This document shows positions 20,761 through 27,520 of a stretch of DNA of 35,762 nt, piece by piece. Position numbers and translations under genes: made by a program. Position 1 is the first letter of the stretch; each line of letters begins with the position of its first letter. The stretch covers positions 1 through 35,762 of IMG/VR virus record IMGVR_UViG_3300031784_000103. One strand, written 5' to 3'. The notes under the pieces are model-generated. The model did no database searches and was not told where the DNA came from. It was given only the letters and a program-made list of their open reading frames with translations. Origin of the DNA: a virus.

Positions 20761-21140
20761 AACTTAACTGCTTCCTCGATTGCTAAGAACCCTACCAACT
20801 TATCTACCTTACGCTTGTTAGCAAACTCTGATGTGGCTGGCATACGCTGCATCCCCCACTCTGGTTCTGGTAGATCAAGAAGGTCAAAAGAATAGACCCC
20901 TTGCGGGGTCGAGTTAATATAGTAAGGGATCAGATCCCTCTCAGCCGACTGAGTGATGAGCTTGCGATACTTCATCTCCTCAATTAACAGTGTAGGGTAA
21001 TGAGTATGGCGACACTTGAGTTCAATGTAGTGACCGGCCTTCTTGCTGATGCAGTCAAAGGAGTCATAGATTCCAGGGCTACGTTCAAGGTCTGGGTATA
21101 GACCCATCTTGAGAAAGTCAAAGAGTATTAGTTCATTCAT
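20757..21140 (-). CDS. PD-(D/E)XK-like protein, 127 aa
   Basis: Residues 20-50 hold a Tyr-Asp-Ser-Phe-Asp stretch followed after a loop by Tyr-Ile-Glu-Leu-Lys, the order of a PD-(D/E)XK nuclease core; a conserved-looking Tyr/Lys helix follows. No other domain is visible. If active it would cut or nick DNA; a degraded core is also possible. It is coupled by ATGA overlaps to the sigma factor and the next gene. Confidence 0.5.
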   Translation of the reverse strand: MNELILFDFLKMGLYPDLERSPGIYDSFDCISKKAGHYIELKCRHTHYPTLLIEEMKYRKLITQSAERDLIPYYINSTPQGVYSFDLLDLPEPEWGMQRMPATSEFANKRKVDKLVGFLAIEEAVKL

Positions 21141-21769
21141 CGGAAGGGTGTATCTCCGCCCAGTTTATTCTGCAACCTACGCAGTGAGGTCATACATCTA
21201 CGTTCTGCGGTGGATACTGCACACTGATAGATCTCTGCGATCTGTGCAAGGGTAAGTGATTCGTGGTAGCGATAGATCAGTACTTGCTTATCGTAATCTT
21301 CTAACTTAGTAAAACAATTCTTAATGTCAATCAGTGCAGCAAGGAGGTTGCCACCTTCTGCCGGACTAGACGATCCTTTAGGTTGACCATCGCGTAGCAT
21401 CTCTTGTGCCTGCTCAAGGACTGTGCCATCTATTACTGATGCAATAACAAAAGGTAACAGCTGAGCCAAGGTAGCAGTCTCATAGTAGGCTTCATCTACT
21501 AGACTGTAACCAGAACGAGTAGCCTTTTCTTTTCGAGCATAACGTTCAGCGTGACGTAGCATCTGCCACGCAACCTTAGACTCATTATGCTGACGCTTCT
21601 TAGGTTCTTCCTCACTCAACTCCTGAACAAGCCACGCCTTGCGTGTGATAGCCCACGAGTAACACTCTTGTAGCACATCTTCACGCTCAACATAAGCCTT
21701 ATACCTACGCCATATGGTATATGCAACCGAAGGTGCAATCTCATAGACGGATGGGTGAAGATCAGTCAT
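21137..21769 (-). CDS. Phage sigma-70-like factor (210 aa)
   Basis: The start is the ATG at 21769 after AGAGG; a longer frame begins at 21787. Residues 20-50 look like sigma region 2 (a Tyr/Arg helix, then Asp-Val-Leu-Gln-Glu). Residues 155-205 form region 4: a Leu-Glu-x-Tyr-Asp-Lys-Gln-Val-Leu helix, then a helix-turn-helix with Leu-Thr-Leu-Ala-Gln-Ile-Ala-Glu. Between them is an unusually long acidic, Gly/Ser-rich linker. It could direct host RNA polymerase to late promoters; the duplicated TGGTGGGTTA element is a possible target. Confidence 0.7.
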   Translation of the reverse strand: MTDLHPSVYEIAPSVAYTIWRRYKAYVEREDVLQECYSWAITRKAWLVQELSEEEPKKRQHNESKVAWQMLRHAERYARKEKATRSGYSLVDEAYYETATLAQLLPFVIASVIDGTVLEQAQEMLRDGQPKGSSSPAEGGNLLAALIDIKNCFTKLEDYDKQVLIYRYHESLTLAQIAEIYQCAVSTAERRCMTSLRRLQNKLGGDTPFR

Positions 21770-21920
21770 TAGGCACGCCTCTAACAATTTGAGCAGCGTG
21801 ATGATAAGTCTTAGCTCTTACAGCAGTATCATTAAAATTGTAATCGTTACTTATCATTGCGTAAGTCGCTTGTCTTTCCAGCTCTAATGCAAGTTGCTCA
21901 CGTATCTCTTGCTCAGTCAT
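21762..21920 (-). CDS. Small helical protein, 52 aa
   Basis: The ATG at 21920 lies in an 8-base overlap with the upstream gene and the stop overlaps the sigma start by 8 bases. The seam on both sides reads CCTAATGACTGA, so this gene and the one upstream end in the same three residues (Pro-Asn-Asp). The product is helical and charged with a Tyr-His-His. Function unknown. Confidence 0.65.
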   Translation of the reverse strand: MTEQEIREQLALELERQATYAMISNDYNFNDTAVRAKTYHHAAQIVRGVPND

Positions 21921-22296
21921 TAGGCCACTTGTCATCAAGTACCATCATCGCAATAGCACTGTAGTTAAGTAGATCTAAGAATGAATCACGCAAGGACTCA
22001 TTGGAAGGGTTGACTTCAGAGTCAACAAGATTGTTAATGCGAGCTATCTTGTCCCACATACGTACACGCAGACCATTAAGTGCTCCACCTGGAGACTGAG
22101 CAATGTTCTTTGGACCGTAATCGTGGTGCTTACGAATGAGTAAGTTACCTGCTGTATCCATAATACGCCAGACATCTGAAATAAACTCAGGGTCTATCTT
22201 GTCGGTATAGGTCGTATCAAGAGAGTCTCGGTTGCCATATCCACTTCGAGGATCTGGAAGCCCATATGCTGCAAAGTCTGTAGAGTCATCTGCCAT
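21913..22296 (-). CDS. Nmad1/DUF1599-like (MazG-like) protein, 127 aa
   Basis: Residues 35-125 hold the helical pattern of the Nmad1/DUF1599 group: Arg-Lys-His-x-Asp-Tyr-Gly-Pro, an Arg-Met-Trp-Asp-Lys-Ile-Ala-Arg helix and an Asp-Leu-Leu-Asn-Tyr-Ser. This resembles the all-alpha NTP pyrophosphatase fold, in which acidic residues bind Mg2+, and suggests a role in nucleotide pools or modified nucleotides. No thymidylate-modifying enzyme is nearby. Starts 6 bases after the primase stop. Confidence 0.65.
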   Translation of the reverse strand: MADDSTDFAAYGLPDPRSGYGNRDSLDTTYTDKIDPEFISDVWRIMDTAGNLLIRKHHDYGPKNIAQSPGGALNGLRVRMWDKIARINNLVDSEVNPSNESLRDSFLDLLNYSAIAMMVLDDKWPND

Positions 22297-22302
22297 TCGT
22301 CT

Positions 22303-22956
22303 TTACTCACCCTTCGGTTCACCTACCAGCAAAGCTCGCGTAGCATCAGCCCCGTGTGCTAGGTAGTAGTCGTTGATATCCATACCTGGGGGCAATGTTA
22401 CTATCTGTGAGTTAAGAATCTCAGAGGCGACACGCTTGCTGAACTCAGCTCCAGGGTTAGTGCCATCTTCCTTAATGTCATTGTCTCCCACTATAAATAC
22501 TGTGTCATAACCGGTAAATAACTTAGCAAAGTGTGGCTTCCAAGCCTGCACTCCTGGTATTCCAACGGCTGGTATACCCAGCACCCCGCTAGTAATGACT
22601 GTATCTAACTCACCTTCGCAGACCACAATGTGCGGTGACATAATCAAAGTATCTTTAACGTTATAGAGGTGAGCCTTCTGCCCTGTAGGGCTACTGTACT
22701 TAGGCTTACCATCATCTAACCTACGGAACTTAAAGCCAACGCACATATCGAGAGCAGTCATATAGGGAATGGAGATCCATCCCTCGTACATCTCGTGTCC
22801 GTTAATAGGATCAGTGATAGTTCCCAGTTCAAAGCGTGAGGCTACCTCTTCAGATATCCCACGTTCTGCTAGGACGACGAGAGCCTCTGGACTTATCTCC
22901 TGTGCGTATCGCAGTGCCGCTTCCTTCAGCAATTTCGATTGCACGTTTGAGGCCAT
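22303..22956 (-). CDS. Primase TOPRIM subunit (217 aa)
   Basis: Glu114-Gly-Glu and the Gly-Asp158-Asn-Asp160 form the TOPRIM acidic core, and a Pro-x-x-x-Asp-Ile-Asn-Asp segment follows, as in phage DnaG-like primases. The preceding Ile-Pro-Tyr-x-Thr and Phe-Arg-Arg-Leu are typical of the region before TOPRIM. The ATG at 22956 has GGAG 7 bases upstream. The zinc finger needed for template recognition is encoded by the upstream gene in another frame, with a 107-base overlap. Confidence 0.82.
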   Translation of the reverse strand: MASNVQSKLLKEAALRYAQEISPEALVVLAERGISEEVASRFELGTITDPINGHEMYEGWISIPYMTALDMCVGFKFRRLDDGKPKYSSPTGQKAHLYNVKDTLIMSPHIVVCEGELDTVITSGVLGIPAVGIPGVQAWKPHFAKLFTGYDTVFIVGDNDIKEDGTNPGAEFSKRVASEILNSQIVTLPPGMDINDYYLAHGADATRALLVGEPKGE

Positions 22957-23227
22957 CCTTAAACTCCAAGTTCTCTAGTATGCAGACTATGTTGACTGCG
23001 TTGCCACCCTTACCGCAGGTATGGCAGAAATATAAGTTATCTATTGTGTTGATAACGGCAGATCTACGTGAGTCAGTATGTAAGGCGCATCGAACTGATA
23101 CTGCCCTACCTTCACGTACTTCCCCGCCATAGTGGGCAATGATTGCTGATATGGGTACTGCTTTTGCTAAGGCTGAACCTTTTGGACTACCTGCTTTACG
23201 AATCCTGGACCAGTCTTGTGCTGACAT
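22850..23227 (-). CDS. Primase zinc-finger (CHC2) subunit, 125 aa
   Basis: Cys47-x2-His50 ... Cys68-x2-Cys71 is the CHC2 zinc finger of DnaG-type primases, with the usual Tyr-x-Cys-His-x-Cys. It binds template DNA. The ATG at 23227 has GAAGG 6 bases upstream, better than the ATG at 23233. The C-terminus (about 95-125) is Arg/Ser-rich and overlaps the start of the TOPRIM gene. The two should work together, either as two proteins or as a +1 frameshift fusion. Confidence 0.82.
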   Translation of the reverse strand: MSAQDWSRIRKAGSPKGSALAKAVPISAIIAHYGGEVREGRAVSVRCALHTDSRRSAVINTIDNLYFCHTCGKGGNAVNIVCILENLEFKDGLKRAIEIAEGSGTAIRTGDKSRGSRRPSRTWDI

Positions 23228-23322
23228 ACGCATCCTTCACACTTCTCGTGCCAGTGCGCTGCACGCTTGATATGGTTCAGTGAGTTCTCCTCACCTGCCT
23301 TCAGACAGTTCTCGCAGATCAT
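23167..23322 (-). CDS. Small zinc-binding protein, 51 aa
   Basis: Cys3-x2-Cys6, several His, then Cys28-x2-Cys31-x-Cys33-x-His35: a pattern known from many small actinophage proteins that begin with Met-Ile-Cys-x-x-Cys and end with Cys-x-Cys-Gln-His. It overlaps the primase zinc-finger gene by 61 bases in another frame and starts in an ATGA overlap. Role unknown; perhaps nucleic-acid binding. Confidence 0.65.
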   Translation of the reverse strand: MICENCLKAGEENSLNHIKRAAHWHEKCEGCVCQHKTGPGFVKQVVQKVQP

Positions 23323-23459
23323 TTTTCTACTTCTTCATCTGGTAGGTACTCCTCTGTTGCAACCTCAGCATCAGCTTCCTTGATTGCTTCTTCTAACTTA
23401 GATTCATTTGGATCTACTGGACCCGTTGTTGTACTGATAATTCCTTGTGGTACTGGCAT
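23319..23459 (-). CDS. Small acidic protein, 46 aa
   Basis: AAGGAG is 6 bases before the ATG. The first half is neutral and Pro/Thr-rich, the second acidic (about ten Glu and Asp) and helical. The stop overlaps the next start. Function unknown. Such acidic peptides can mimic DNA or bind basic host proteins, but no motif shows that here. Confidence 0.6.
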   Translation of the reverse strand: MPVPQGIISTTTGPVDPNESKLEEAIKEADAEVATEEYLPDEEVEK

Positions 23460-23624
23460 TTACTTCTCCTTATATTCTTGGTGAAAGATTCCTTTTTCTT
23501 TATGTCTTTTTAGCAGGCTGTGCAAACCCTTTTCAGATGTCCCACCAATAATTATCCCACATTCACATTGAATTGAATATGCTGGAGGTGTATTGACAAA
23601 GCCTGGTGGTTCCATAAAACTCAT
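23460..23624 (-). CDS. Single C2H2-like zinc-finger protein, 54 aa
   Basis: The ATG at 23624 has AAAGGAG 5 bases upstream and overlaps the resolvase stop (ATGA); the longer frame from 23666 is less likely. Cys20-x-Cys22 and two His 5 apart (about 34 and 39) form a possible zinc finger with a Leu-Leu-Lys-Arg helix between, and the end is Lys-rich. Possible DNA-binding factor; no family recognised. Confidence 0.6.
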   Translation of the reverse strand: MSFMEPPGFVNTPPAYSIQCECGIIIGGTSEKGLHSLLKRHKEKGIFHQEYKEK

Positions 23625-23974
23625 TGCCTCTCCTTTAACCATTGCGTAAGGTCCTGAATGACCCACGACTTTTCTATACCGGAGTTGCGACGCTTAACTA
23701 TGACATAATGCAGTGGCACTTCCCCAATACCACGAGCCTTAGCATAATTAAGCGCCTCAACTTCGGCTTCGGCCCAGAACTCTGGTAAGGACAGGGCCTT
23801 TCTATTCTTGAGTTCTAGTATGTAAGTCTTTCCCGCGACCACGCACACTAGATCTCCTTCATCCTTACTGCCAGCCTTGGTTAATCTTTCTGCAAGAACA
23901 CCAGGGATTGACCGTAAGAATTTCATTACATCAGTCTCGAACTGAGCACCTTTGCGCCCGTTAGGGTTTGCCAT
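23621..23974 (-). CDS. Hjc-like resolvase / PD-(D/E)XK nuclease (117 aa)
   Basis: Start chosen at the ATG at 23974, in a 14-base overlap with the upstream gene. The order Lys8-Gly ... Glu13, Asp41, Glu54-Leu-Lys56 is the catalytic core of archaeal-type Hjc and related VRR/PD-(D/E)XK enzymes. Length is normal for Hjc. It would resolve branched DNA made in replication or recombination before packaging. Confidence 0.75.
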   Translation of the reverse strand: MANPNGRKGAQFETDVMKFLRSIPGVLAERLTKAGSKDEGDLVCVVAGKTYILELKNRKALSLPEFWAEAEVEALNYAKARGIGEVPLHYVIVKRRNSGIEKSWVIQDLTQWLKERQ

Positions 23975-24128
23975 CAGAACCCGTATCGTAGACTGCTTTA
24001 CCGTTCTCATCGGTAGTTACTTTCAAAATCTTTAGATCTATCAGGACCAAGATAAGGTTACGCATATCGTTACGCAACTGGTTGATCTCATTCTTTAGGT
24101 ACTGAATCTCAGTTTGCTGCTTCGACAT
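23961..24128 (-). CDS. Small coiled-coil protein, 55 aa
   Basis: The ATG at 24128 has GGAG 8 bases upstream; the longer frame overlaps the ATPase gene. Residues 3-35 are a leucine/isoleucine heptad helix (Gln, Asn, Glu-rich), so dimerisation is likely, followed by a short strand and a Gly/Asp-rich end. It is placed between the ATPase and the resolvase and overlaps both. Possibly an accessory or loader for either. Confidence 0.6.
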   Translation of the reverse strand: MSKQQTEIQYLKNEINQLRNDMRNLILVLIDLKILKVTTDENGKAVYDTGSDGKP

Positions 24129-24969
24129 TGTAAGCTCCTCCATAACCATAACGTTGATCCTTGGCGAACATACTACCCCAGACTGGATCATCTGTGATCT
24201 GACAAGCTGCATAGTTTACGTAAAGGTTTGCATACCGTGAAGCGTCTGCTGTGTGTGGCCCAAAGCGGTTCTTCACGGCAGCAACCTTTAAGATCGCTTG
24301 GTTCGGATCATATCCAAGCGTGAGTATGAGGCTGGGCAACTGGCTAACCTTACCGTGAATGGCACGTCTTGCTGGTGGGTTAGTGGGATTACCGTACTCC
24401 GATTGTTCTGACACGTGGTGTAGTACTAAGACACAAGCCTCAGTCTTACGAGCCATATCGTGTAGTTCCATCATAATTGCACGCAGACCTGCCCATTCAT
24501 TATCAGTTTCTGCTGCAACGTTCATTAAATTATCTATGACAATTAACTCTGGAGCTATGCCATAGAGTTCCACATAAGCCTTGATCTCTAGTTCAATATC
24601 ATCTAGTGATGGGCTTGAATCGAATACCCACTTTATGTGACCTAAGTTCACAAAGTGGCTATCGTAATGGTGTGTGTTTTGTGCAAGGTTAGACTCAACA
24701 GATAACTGTTGGTGTCCTGATAGGTGAGAGGCAGCTCTCATCATCACAGTAGTAGTGTCTGTATCTGCTGAAAAGAATAAAGTAGGAACCTTCGACTTGA
24801 TCGCATAGACCAAAGCGAACATAGATTTACCGGCGTTAGGTGCTGCTGCAACCATACAGACTTGCCCACGTCGGAACTTGATCTGCTCACTGGCTAGTGG
24901 CTTCCACACGTCTGGTAGTGGTGTTGCTTTGGTAAGCACCCCACCCCAAGCACGTGATAGATCAAGCAC
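24109..24969 (-). CDS. RecA/DnaB-like ATPase (replicative helicase candidate)
   Basis: Walker A (Ala-Pro-Asn-Ala-Gly-Lys-Ser, 43-49) and Walker B (Leu-Ile-Val-Ile-Asp, 142-146) with a downstream Leu-His-His motif (about 180-182) place it in the RecA/RepA/DnaB superfamily. At 286 residues it lacks the N-terminal primase-binding domain of DnaB and is close to phage RepA-like helicases. A GTG start has GGAGG 6 bases upstream. Next to the primase genes it should unwind DNA at the fork, with the host polymerase doing synthesis. Confidence 0.78.
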   Translation of the reverse strand: MLDLSRAWGGVLTKATPLPDVWKPLASEQIKFRRGQVCMVAAAPNAGKSMFALVYAIKSKVPTLFFSADTDTTTVMMRAASHLSGHQQLSVESNLAQNTHHYDSHFVNLGHIKWVFDSSPSLDDIELEIKAYVELYGIAPELIVIDNLMNVAAETDNEWAGLRAIMMELHDMARKTEACVLVLHHVSEQSEYGNPTNPPARRAIHGKVSQLPSLILTLGYDPNQAILKVAAVKNRFGPHTADASRYANLYVNYAACQITDDPVWGSMFAKDQRYGYGGAYNVEAAN

Positions 24970-25228
24970 TCTTCTCCTCCTTCAATGTAATTCTTCTCTG
25001 CCTACGAATAACCCTTCGATTACTCTCAGTCAATCCACCCCAGATACCGAAGCCTTCGTTCTGTATTCCCCACTCAGCACATTCTGCTTGGTGAGTACAC
25101 TGCCTACAGATTGATTGAGCCATAAGCATTTCGGTACTGTTGCTAATCCCGCCTTCCCTTTCAGGAAACCAGAAGTCGCCCCCCACACTTGCACACAATG
25201 GAGCCTCGTACTTAGCAGGCTCTCTCAT
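24962..25228 (-). CDS. WhiB-family Fe-S transcription factor (88 aa)
   Basis: Four cysteines at 12, 41, 44 and 50 (C-x28-C-x2-C-x5-C) and the Gly-Phe-Gly-Ile-Trp-Gly-Gly turn at 59-65 are diagnostic for WhiB-like proteins, which carry a 4Fe-4S cluster and bind the main sigma factor of actinobacteria. The C-terminal Arg-rich helix would contact DNA. Phage WhiB proteins (for example WhiBTM4) can down-regulate host WhiB genes; whether this one does is unknown. WhiB proteins occur only in actinobacteria and their phages, so this is the best host marker in the window. Confidence 0.92.
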   Translation of the reverse strand: MREPAKYEAPLCASVGGDFWFPEREGGISNSTEMLMAQSICRQCTHQAECAEWGIQNEGFGIWGGLTESNRRVIRRQRRITLKEEKSA

Positions 25229-25603
25229 TTAGCGCATAAAGATAGGGTCGCACTTGTCTGCTGCACCCTTTGGTGCAGAACACATATGCGCTCTCCAAGG
25301 TCCTCGCTGTGATACGCCTTCACGATAAGCCATCGGTCCGTGCTTACATACTGGCGCGTCCCCTGATACTTGTGTAGCTCCTGGAAATGCTTGAGTAACG
25401 GCGGCTAGACCATTAGAGGTGGGAGCCGATTGGCTTTGCCCGCCGCCAAACTCTTTTCCCGTTGACTTGATGAGACTTGCAACCATACCTAGATCTGCAA
25501 GACCTGTCTCAAGATCTTTCACATCTGTTGCATAAAGATTGATAAGTGTTCCATCTGCCAACTTGTAGTTAACCTGGAACTTTGTTGATTCTGGTGCTGC
25601 CAT
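25229..25603 (-). CDS. Conserved phage protein with zinc-binding end (124 aa)
   Basis: The N-terminal half is beta-rich (a Tyr-Lys-Leu-Ala-Asp-Gly-Thr-Leu strand, residues 12-27) and the C-terminus has a Cys-x-His-Gly ... Gly-Pro-Trp-Arg-x-His-x-Cys ... Cys pattern that should bind zinc. I recall similar C-terminal motifs in actinophage genes near a Cas4/RecB-like nuclease, but no assigned function. It may be a single-strand-binding or recombination partner of the nuclease. It lies between the nuclease and WhiB. Confidence 0.65.
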   Translation of the reverse strand: MAAPESTKFQVNYKLADGTLINLYATDVKDLETGLADLGMVASLIKSTGKEFGGGQSQSAPTSNGLAAVTQAFPGATQVSGDAPVCKHGPMAYREGVSQRGPWRAHMCSAPKGAADKCDPIFMR

Positions 25604-26560
25604 TTACTTGCCTCCACTTGGTTTGATATTGAGTCTTGCTGTTTCCTGTCCAACACTTACCGGAACATAACCGATAAGTTCTATTACTTTATCTTTGTCA
25701 ACTGTCTCACGACCTTTAACCTTTGTCCAGCTGATTTCTATACCACTAGGTGTTACGCCAATGGTTCCCTCGAAAGAAGTCTTAAGTGAATCTCTTTCAA
25801 ATTCCAGCTCTTTAATCTTTGCATCTAACTGTAGATAGTGCAGTGCGTTCTTGTCAACTTCTTCGTCCTCAATAACTACTTCACTAAGGACGATACGTTC
25901 TTTTTTTAGTCCAGTACAACCCATCATCCCTGACTCATCGTAGTACTGGCAGTAGTTCTTGCAGAAGTTAGAATCCTTTTCTGGTTCTGGTAGTTCTGTC
26001 ATTGCCTTGACTTCTTCTAGCCAAGCCATAGCAGTCAGTGCGATCTCCTCAGAGTAATCCTCTGTGTGGACCTTGACGTTCTTCTCATCACCATCACGAG
26101 CGATAGCGACAAGGTTAACTGTCTTTACATCGTAGCCATTCTTAGATAGTAGATAGCCATAGAGCTGAACCTGCCAACGCTGTTGTGTTGATGGAAAGTA
26201 TGAAAGGTTCTTAACCTTAGAAGTTTTCCAGTCAATGACTGCGCCGGTGCTAGGTATAAATAGATCCACGTGTGCTTTCATATCACCGTGTGCAACTTCA
26301 GACTCTACAAGGTAGTCCTTGCCTTCTGGATCTAAATGCTGGATAGCATCTTCGATTGCTGCGTGGATAGCAGTACCCATAATCGCTGCTAACTTAGACT
26401 GGTTATCGTTGGTATGTGGTTGAGAGTTCAACCGGTACCACACCTTACGACGGCATCCACCTATCTCTGATGGACCTACCTGTGTCTGCGTACTGCGATC
26501 ACGACTTGCATCTTTAGCGTGCAGTACTGATAGCAGTAATTCTTTTGGGTCTGTAATCAT
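25604..26560 (-). CDS. Cas4/RecB-like Fe-S nuclease (318 aa)
   Basis: Cys36 with an Arg-Arg-Lys, then Cys200, Cys204 and Cys215 fit a 4Fe-4S cluster as in Cas4 and AddB nucleases. The nuclease core has Gly62-Thr-x-Ile-His, Asp99 and Asp110-Trp-Lys112, then a Gln-x-Gln-Leu-Tyr-Gly-Tyr helix (129-136). A C-terminal extension of about 90 residues adds a heptad helix. Likely 5'-3' or single-strand exonuclease for recombination or host DNA breakdown. No CRISPR array or cas gene is present. Confidence 0.82.
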   Translation of the reverse strand: MITDPKELLLSVLHAKDASRDRSTQTQVGPSEIGGCRRKVWYRLNSQPHTNDNQSKLAAIMGTAIHAAIEDAIQHLDPEGKDYLVESEVAHGDMKAHVDLFIPSTGAVIDWKTSKVKNLSYFPSTQQRWQVQLYGYLLSKNGYDVKTVNLVAIARDGDEKNVKVHTEDYSEEIALTAMAWLEEVKAMTELPEPEKDSNFCKNYCQYYDESGMMGCTGLKKERIVLSEVVIEDEEVDKNALHYLQLDAKIKELEFERDSLKTSFEGTIGVTPSGIEISWTKVKGRETVDKDKVIELIGYVPVSVGQETARLNIKPSGGK

Positions 26561-26718
26561 TGCGGATTCCTCACGATAAATGCAGCCTCTGGATAGTTAG
26601 CTGCTTCCAACTGTTGTGCTATCTGCTCACGCAGTTCTATCTCCATAAAGACTGGAGCAGCAGATCTACGACCCGACTGGATCGCTTCCTCTATTGCATA
26701 CTGGATAGTCTTTTCCAT
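26557..26718 (-). CDS. Small helical protein, 53 aa
   Basis: The product is an amphipathic helix rich in Ala, Glu, Gln and Ile, with a Gly-Arg-Arg-Ser in the middle. Its start overlaps the stop of the membrane peptide (TGATG) and its stop overlaps the nuclease start (ATGA). No family. It may be a partner of the nuclease. Confidence 0.6.
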   Translation of the reverse strand: MEKTIQYAIEEAIQSGRRSAAPVFMEIELREQIAQQLEAANYPEAAFIVRNPQ

Positions 26719-26813
26719 CAGTGTTCATCTCTACGTGTTAGCCAGTAGTCGAAAGCATAAGCTGCGACAAAGCCAATAAGCAAACCGAATGTAAACTTCA
26801 ACATCTTTTTCAT
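26718..26813 (-). CDS. 31-residue membrane peptide
   Basis: Starts in an ATGA overlap with the peptidase stop; an ATG at 26804 would leave a better distance to the AGAGG. Residues 6-22 are hydrophobic and flanked by Lys on the N side and Arg on the C side, so a single membrane helix is likely. Function unknown. Confidence 0.5.
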   Translation of the reverse strand: MKKMLKFTFGLLIGFVAAYAFDYWLTRRDEH

Positions 26814-27367
26814 CCTCTCATCTGTGTTTCTAATTGAATCGGTGGGCAGGTATTGATGTCAAGAACCGACGCGATCTTTACAGCCTTTTCTGCAACCACC
26901 TTTGCCGTGAGTAACTTATTGTAGGACTTAGCCTCTAAGGAATACAAGTACCCAAGAGCATAATTTCCACCAGAGCCAGCAGCGAATAGTCCCATCTCGC
27001 TGGCGTTAAAGGATAGATCTCCGCCGATAGAAAACAAGTAGGCGTTAAACGATAGTAGGTAGCTGAAGTTAGTCTCCTTCGGATCTACCTCGTACCCATT
27101 CTCCTTAAAGGCCGAGTAGATACTTGGGATGATTCTCTTACCCATAAACTCGACTGGATGGTAGGTGGGTTTATAGGTAGGTGGAGTCCAGTTGTAGGCA
27201 AGGATATCCCCAGGTCTTGAGTCACCAGTAATACCTAGTAGGTACTTACCTACGCTGACGATCTTTGGTGTCTGTACTGAGATGATACGTTGGTCGTTAT
27301 CTGTGATCTGACTATCAGCTGCAAAGACTGTGAAGTCTTTACCTTGGATTCCTACGAGGGTTGTCAT
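26810..27367 (-). CDS. Proteasome beta / HslV-like Ntn peptidase (185 aa)
   Basis: Removing the first Met exposes Thr2, the N-terminal nucleophile of this fold. Asp18 in Ala-Ala-Asp-Ser-Gln, Lys35, a Gly131-Ser-Gly-Gly loop and Asp170 stand where proteasome/HslV peptidases keep Asp17, Lys33, Ser129 and Asp166. Length is close to HslV. No ATPase partner (HslU, ClpX, Mpa) is encoded, so it may use a host unfoldase or work alone on small substrates. It has its own promoter, seems leaderless, and heads the leftward replication operon. A cleaving peptidase is the best reading; a dead relative is less likely as all key residues remain. Confidence 0.8.
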   Translation of the reverse strand: MTTLVGIQGKDFTVFAADSQITDNDQRIISVQTPKIVSVGKYLLGITGDSRPGDILAYNWTPPTYKPTYHPVEFMGKRIIPSIYSAFKENGYEVDPKETNFSYLLSFNAYLFSIGGDLSFNASEMGLFAAGSGGNYALGYLYSLEAKSYNKLLTAKVVAEKAVKIASVLDINTCPPIQLETQMRG

Positions 27368-27380
27368 AAGGTGGAGTATA
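27368..27380 (-). promoter_or_regulatory. Promoter of the peptidase operon, leaderless start
   Basis: TATACT (27375-27380 on the minus strand), a good -10 box, lies 7 bases before the ATG at 27367, so transcription should begin at or next to the start codon. No ribosome binding site is present. Upstream lie the palindrome ACACG-G-CGTGT (27383-27393) and the TGGTGGGTTA motif (27405-27414), both placed where a regulator could act. No good -35 is seen, which suggests activation or a special sigma. Confidence 0.5.
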
Positions 27381-27401
27381 TCACACGGCGTGTCTTACTC
27401 T

Positions 27402-27510
27402 TCGTGGTGGGTTAGCGAATGTACAATATGAGCCGTAAGGCGAATAACGGTAAGCGGCCCTTATCAGGGCCGAGGCGAAGCCGAGAGGCGACTGACCATA
27501 GGAAGGAGCC
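27402..27510. promoter_or_regulatory. Second control region, similar to the main one
   Basis: The stretch between the leftward peptidase gene and the rightward gene at 27521 holds TGGTGGGTTAGCGA (27405-27418), a 7-bp perfect stem (27455-27461 with 27466-27472, loop TATC) and, directly after it, AGGCGAAGCC. Copies of all three parts lie at 14764-14859. TACAAT at 27422-27427 could be a rightward -10. It may act as promoter and leader RNA for the rightward gene. Confidence 0.45.
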
Positions 27511-27520
27511 GTGCCAGACA

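Noticed and set aside
25604-26560. CRISPR-Cas adaptation module because of a Cas4-like protein
   Set aside because: No Cas1 or Cas2, no array. Cas4-like nucleases are common phage recombination enzymes.
27419-27520. N-terminal extension of the zinc-ribbon gene at 27521
   Set aside because: The first 30 codons lie over a hairpin and a repeated control element, and their product is unusually basic and low-complexity. A start at 27521 is more likely but not certain.
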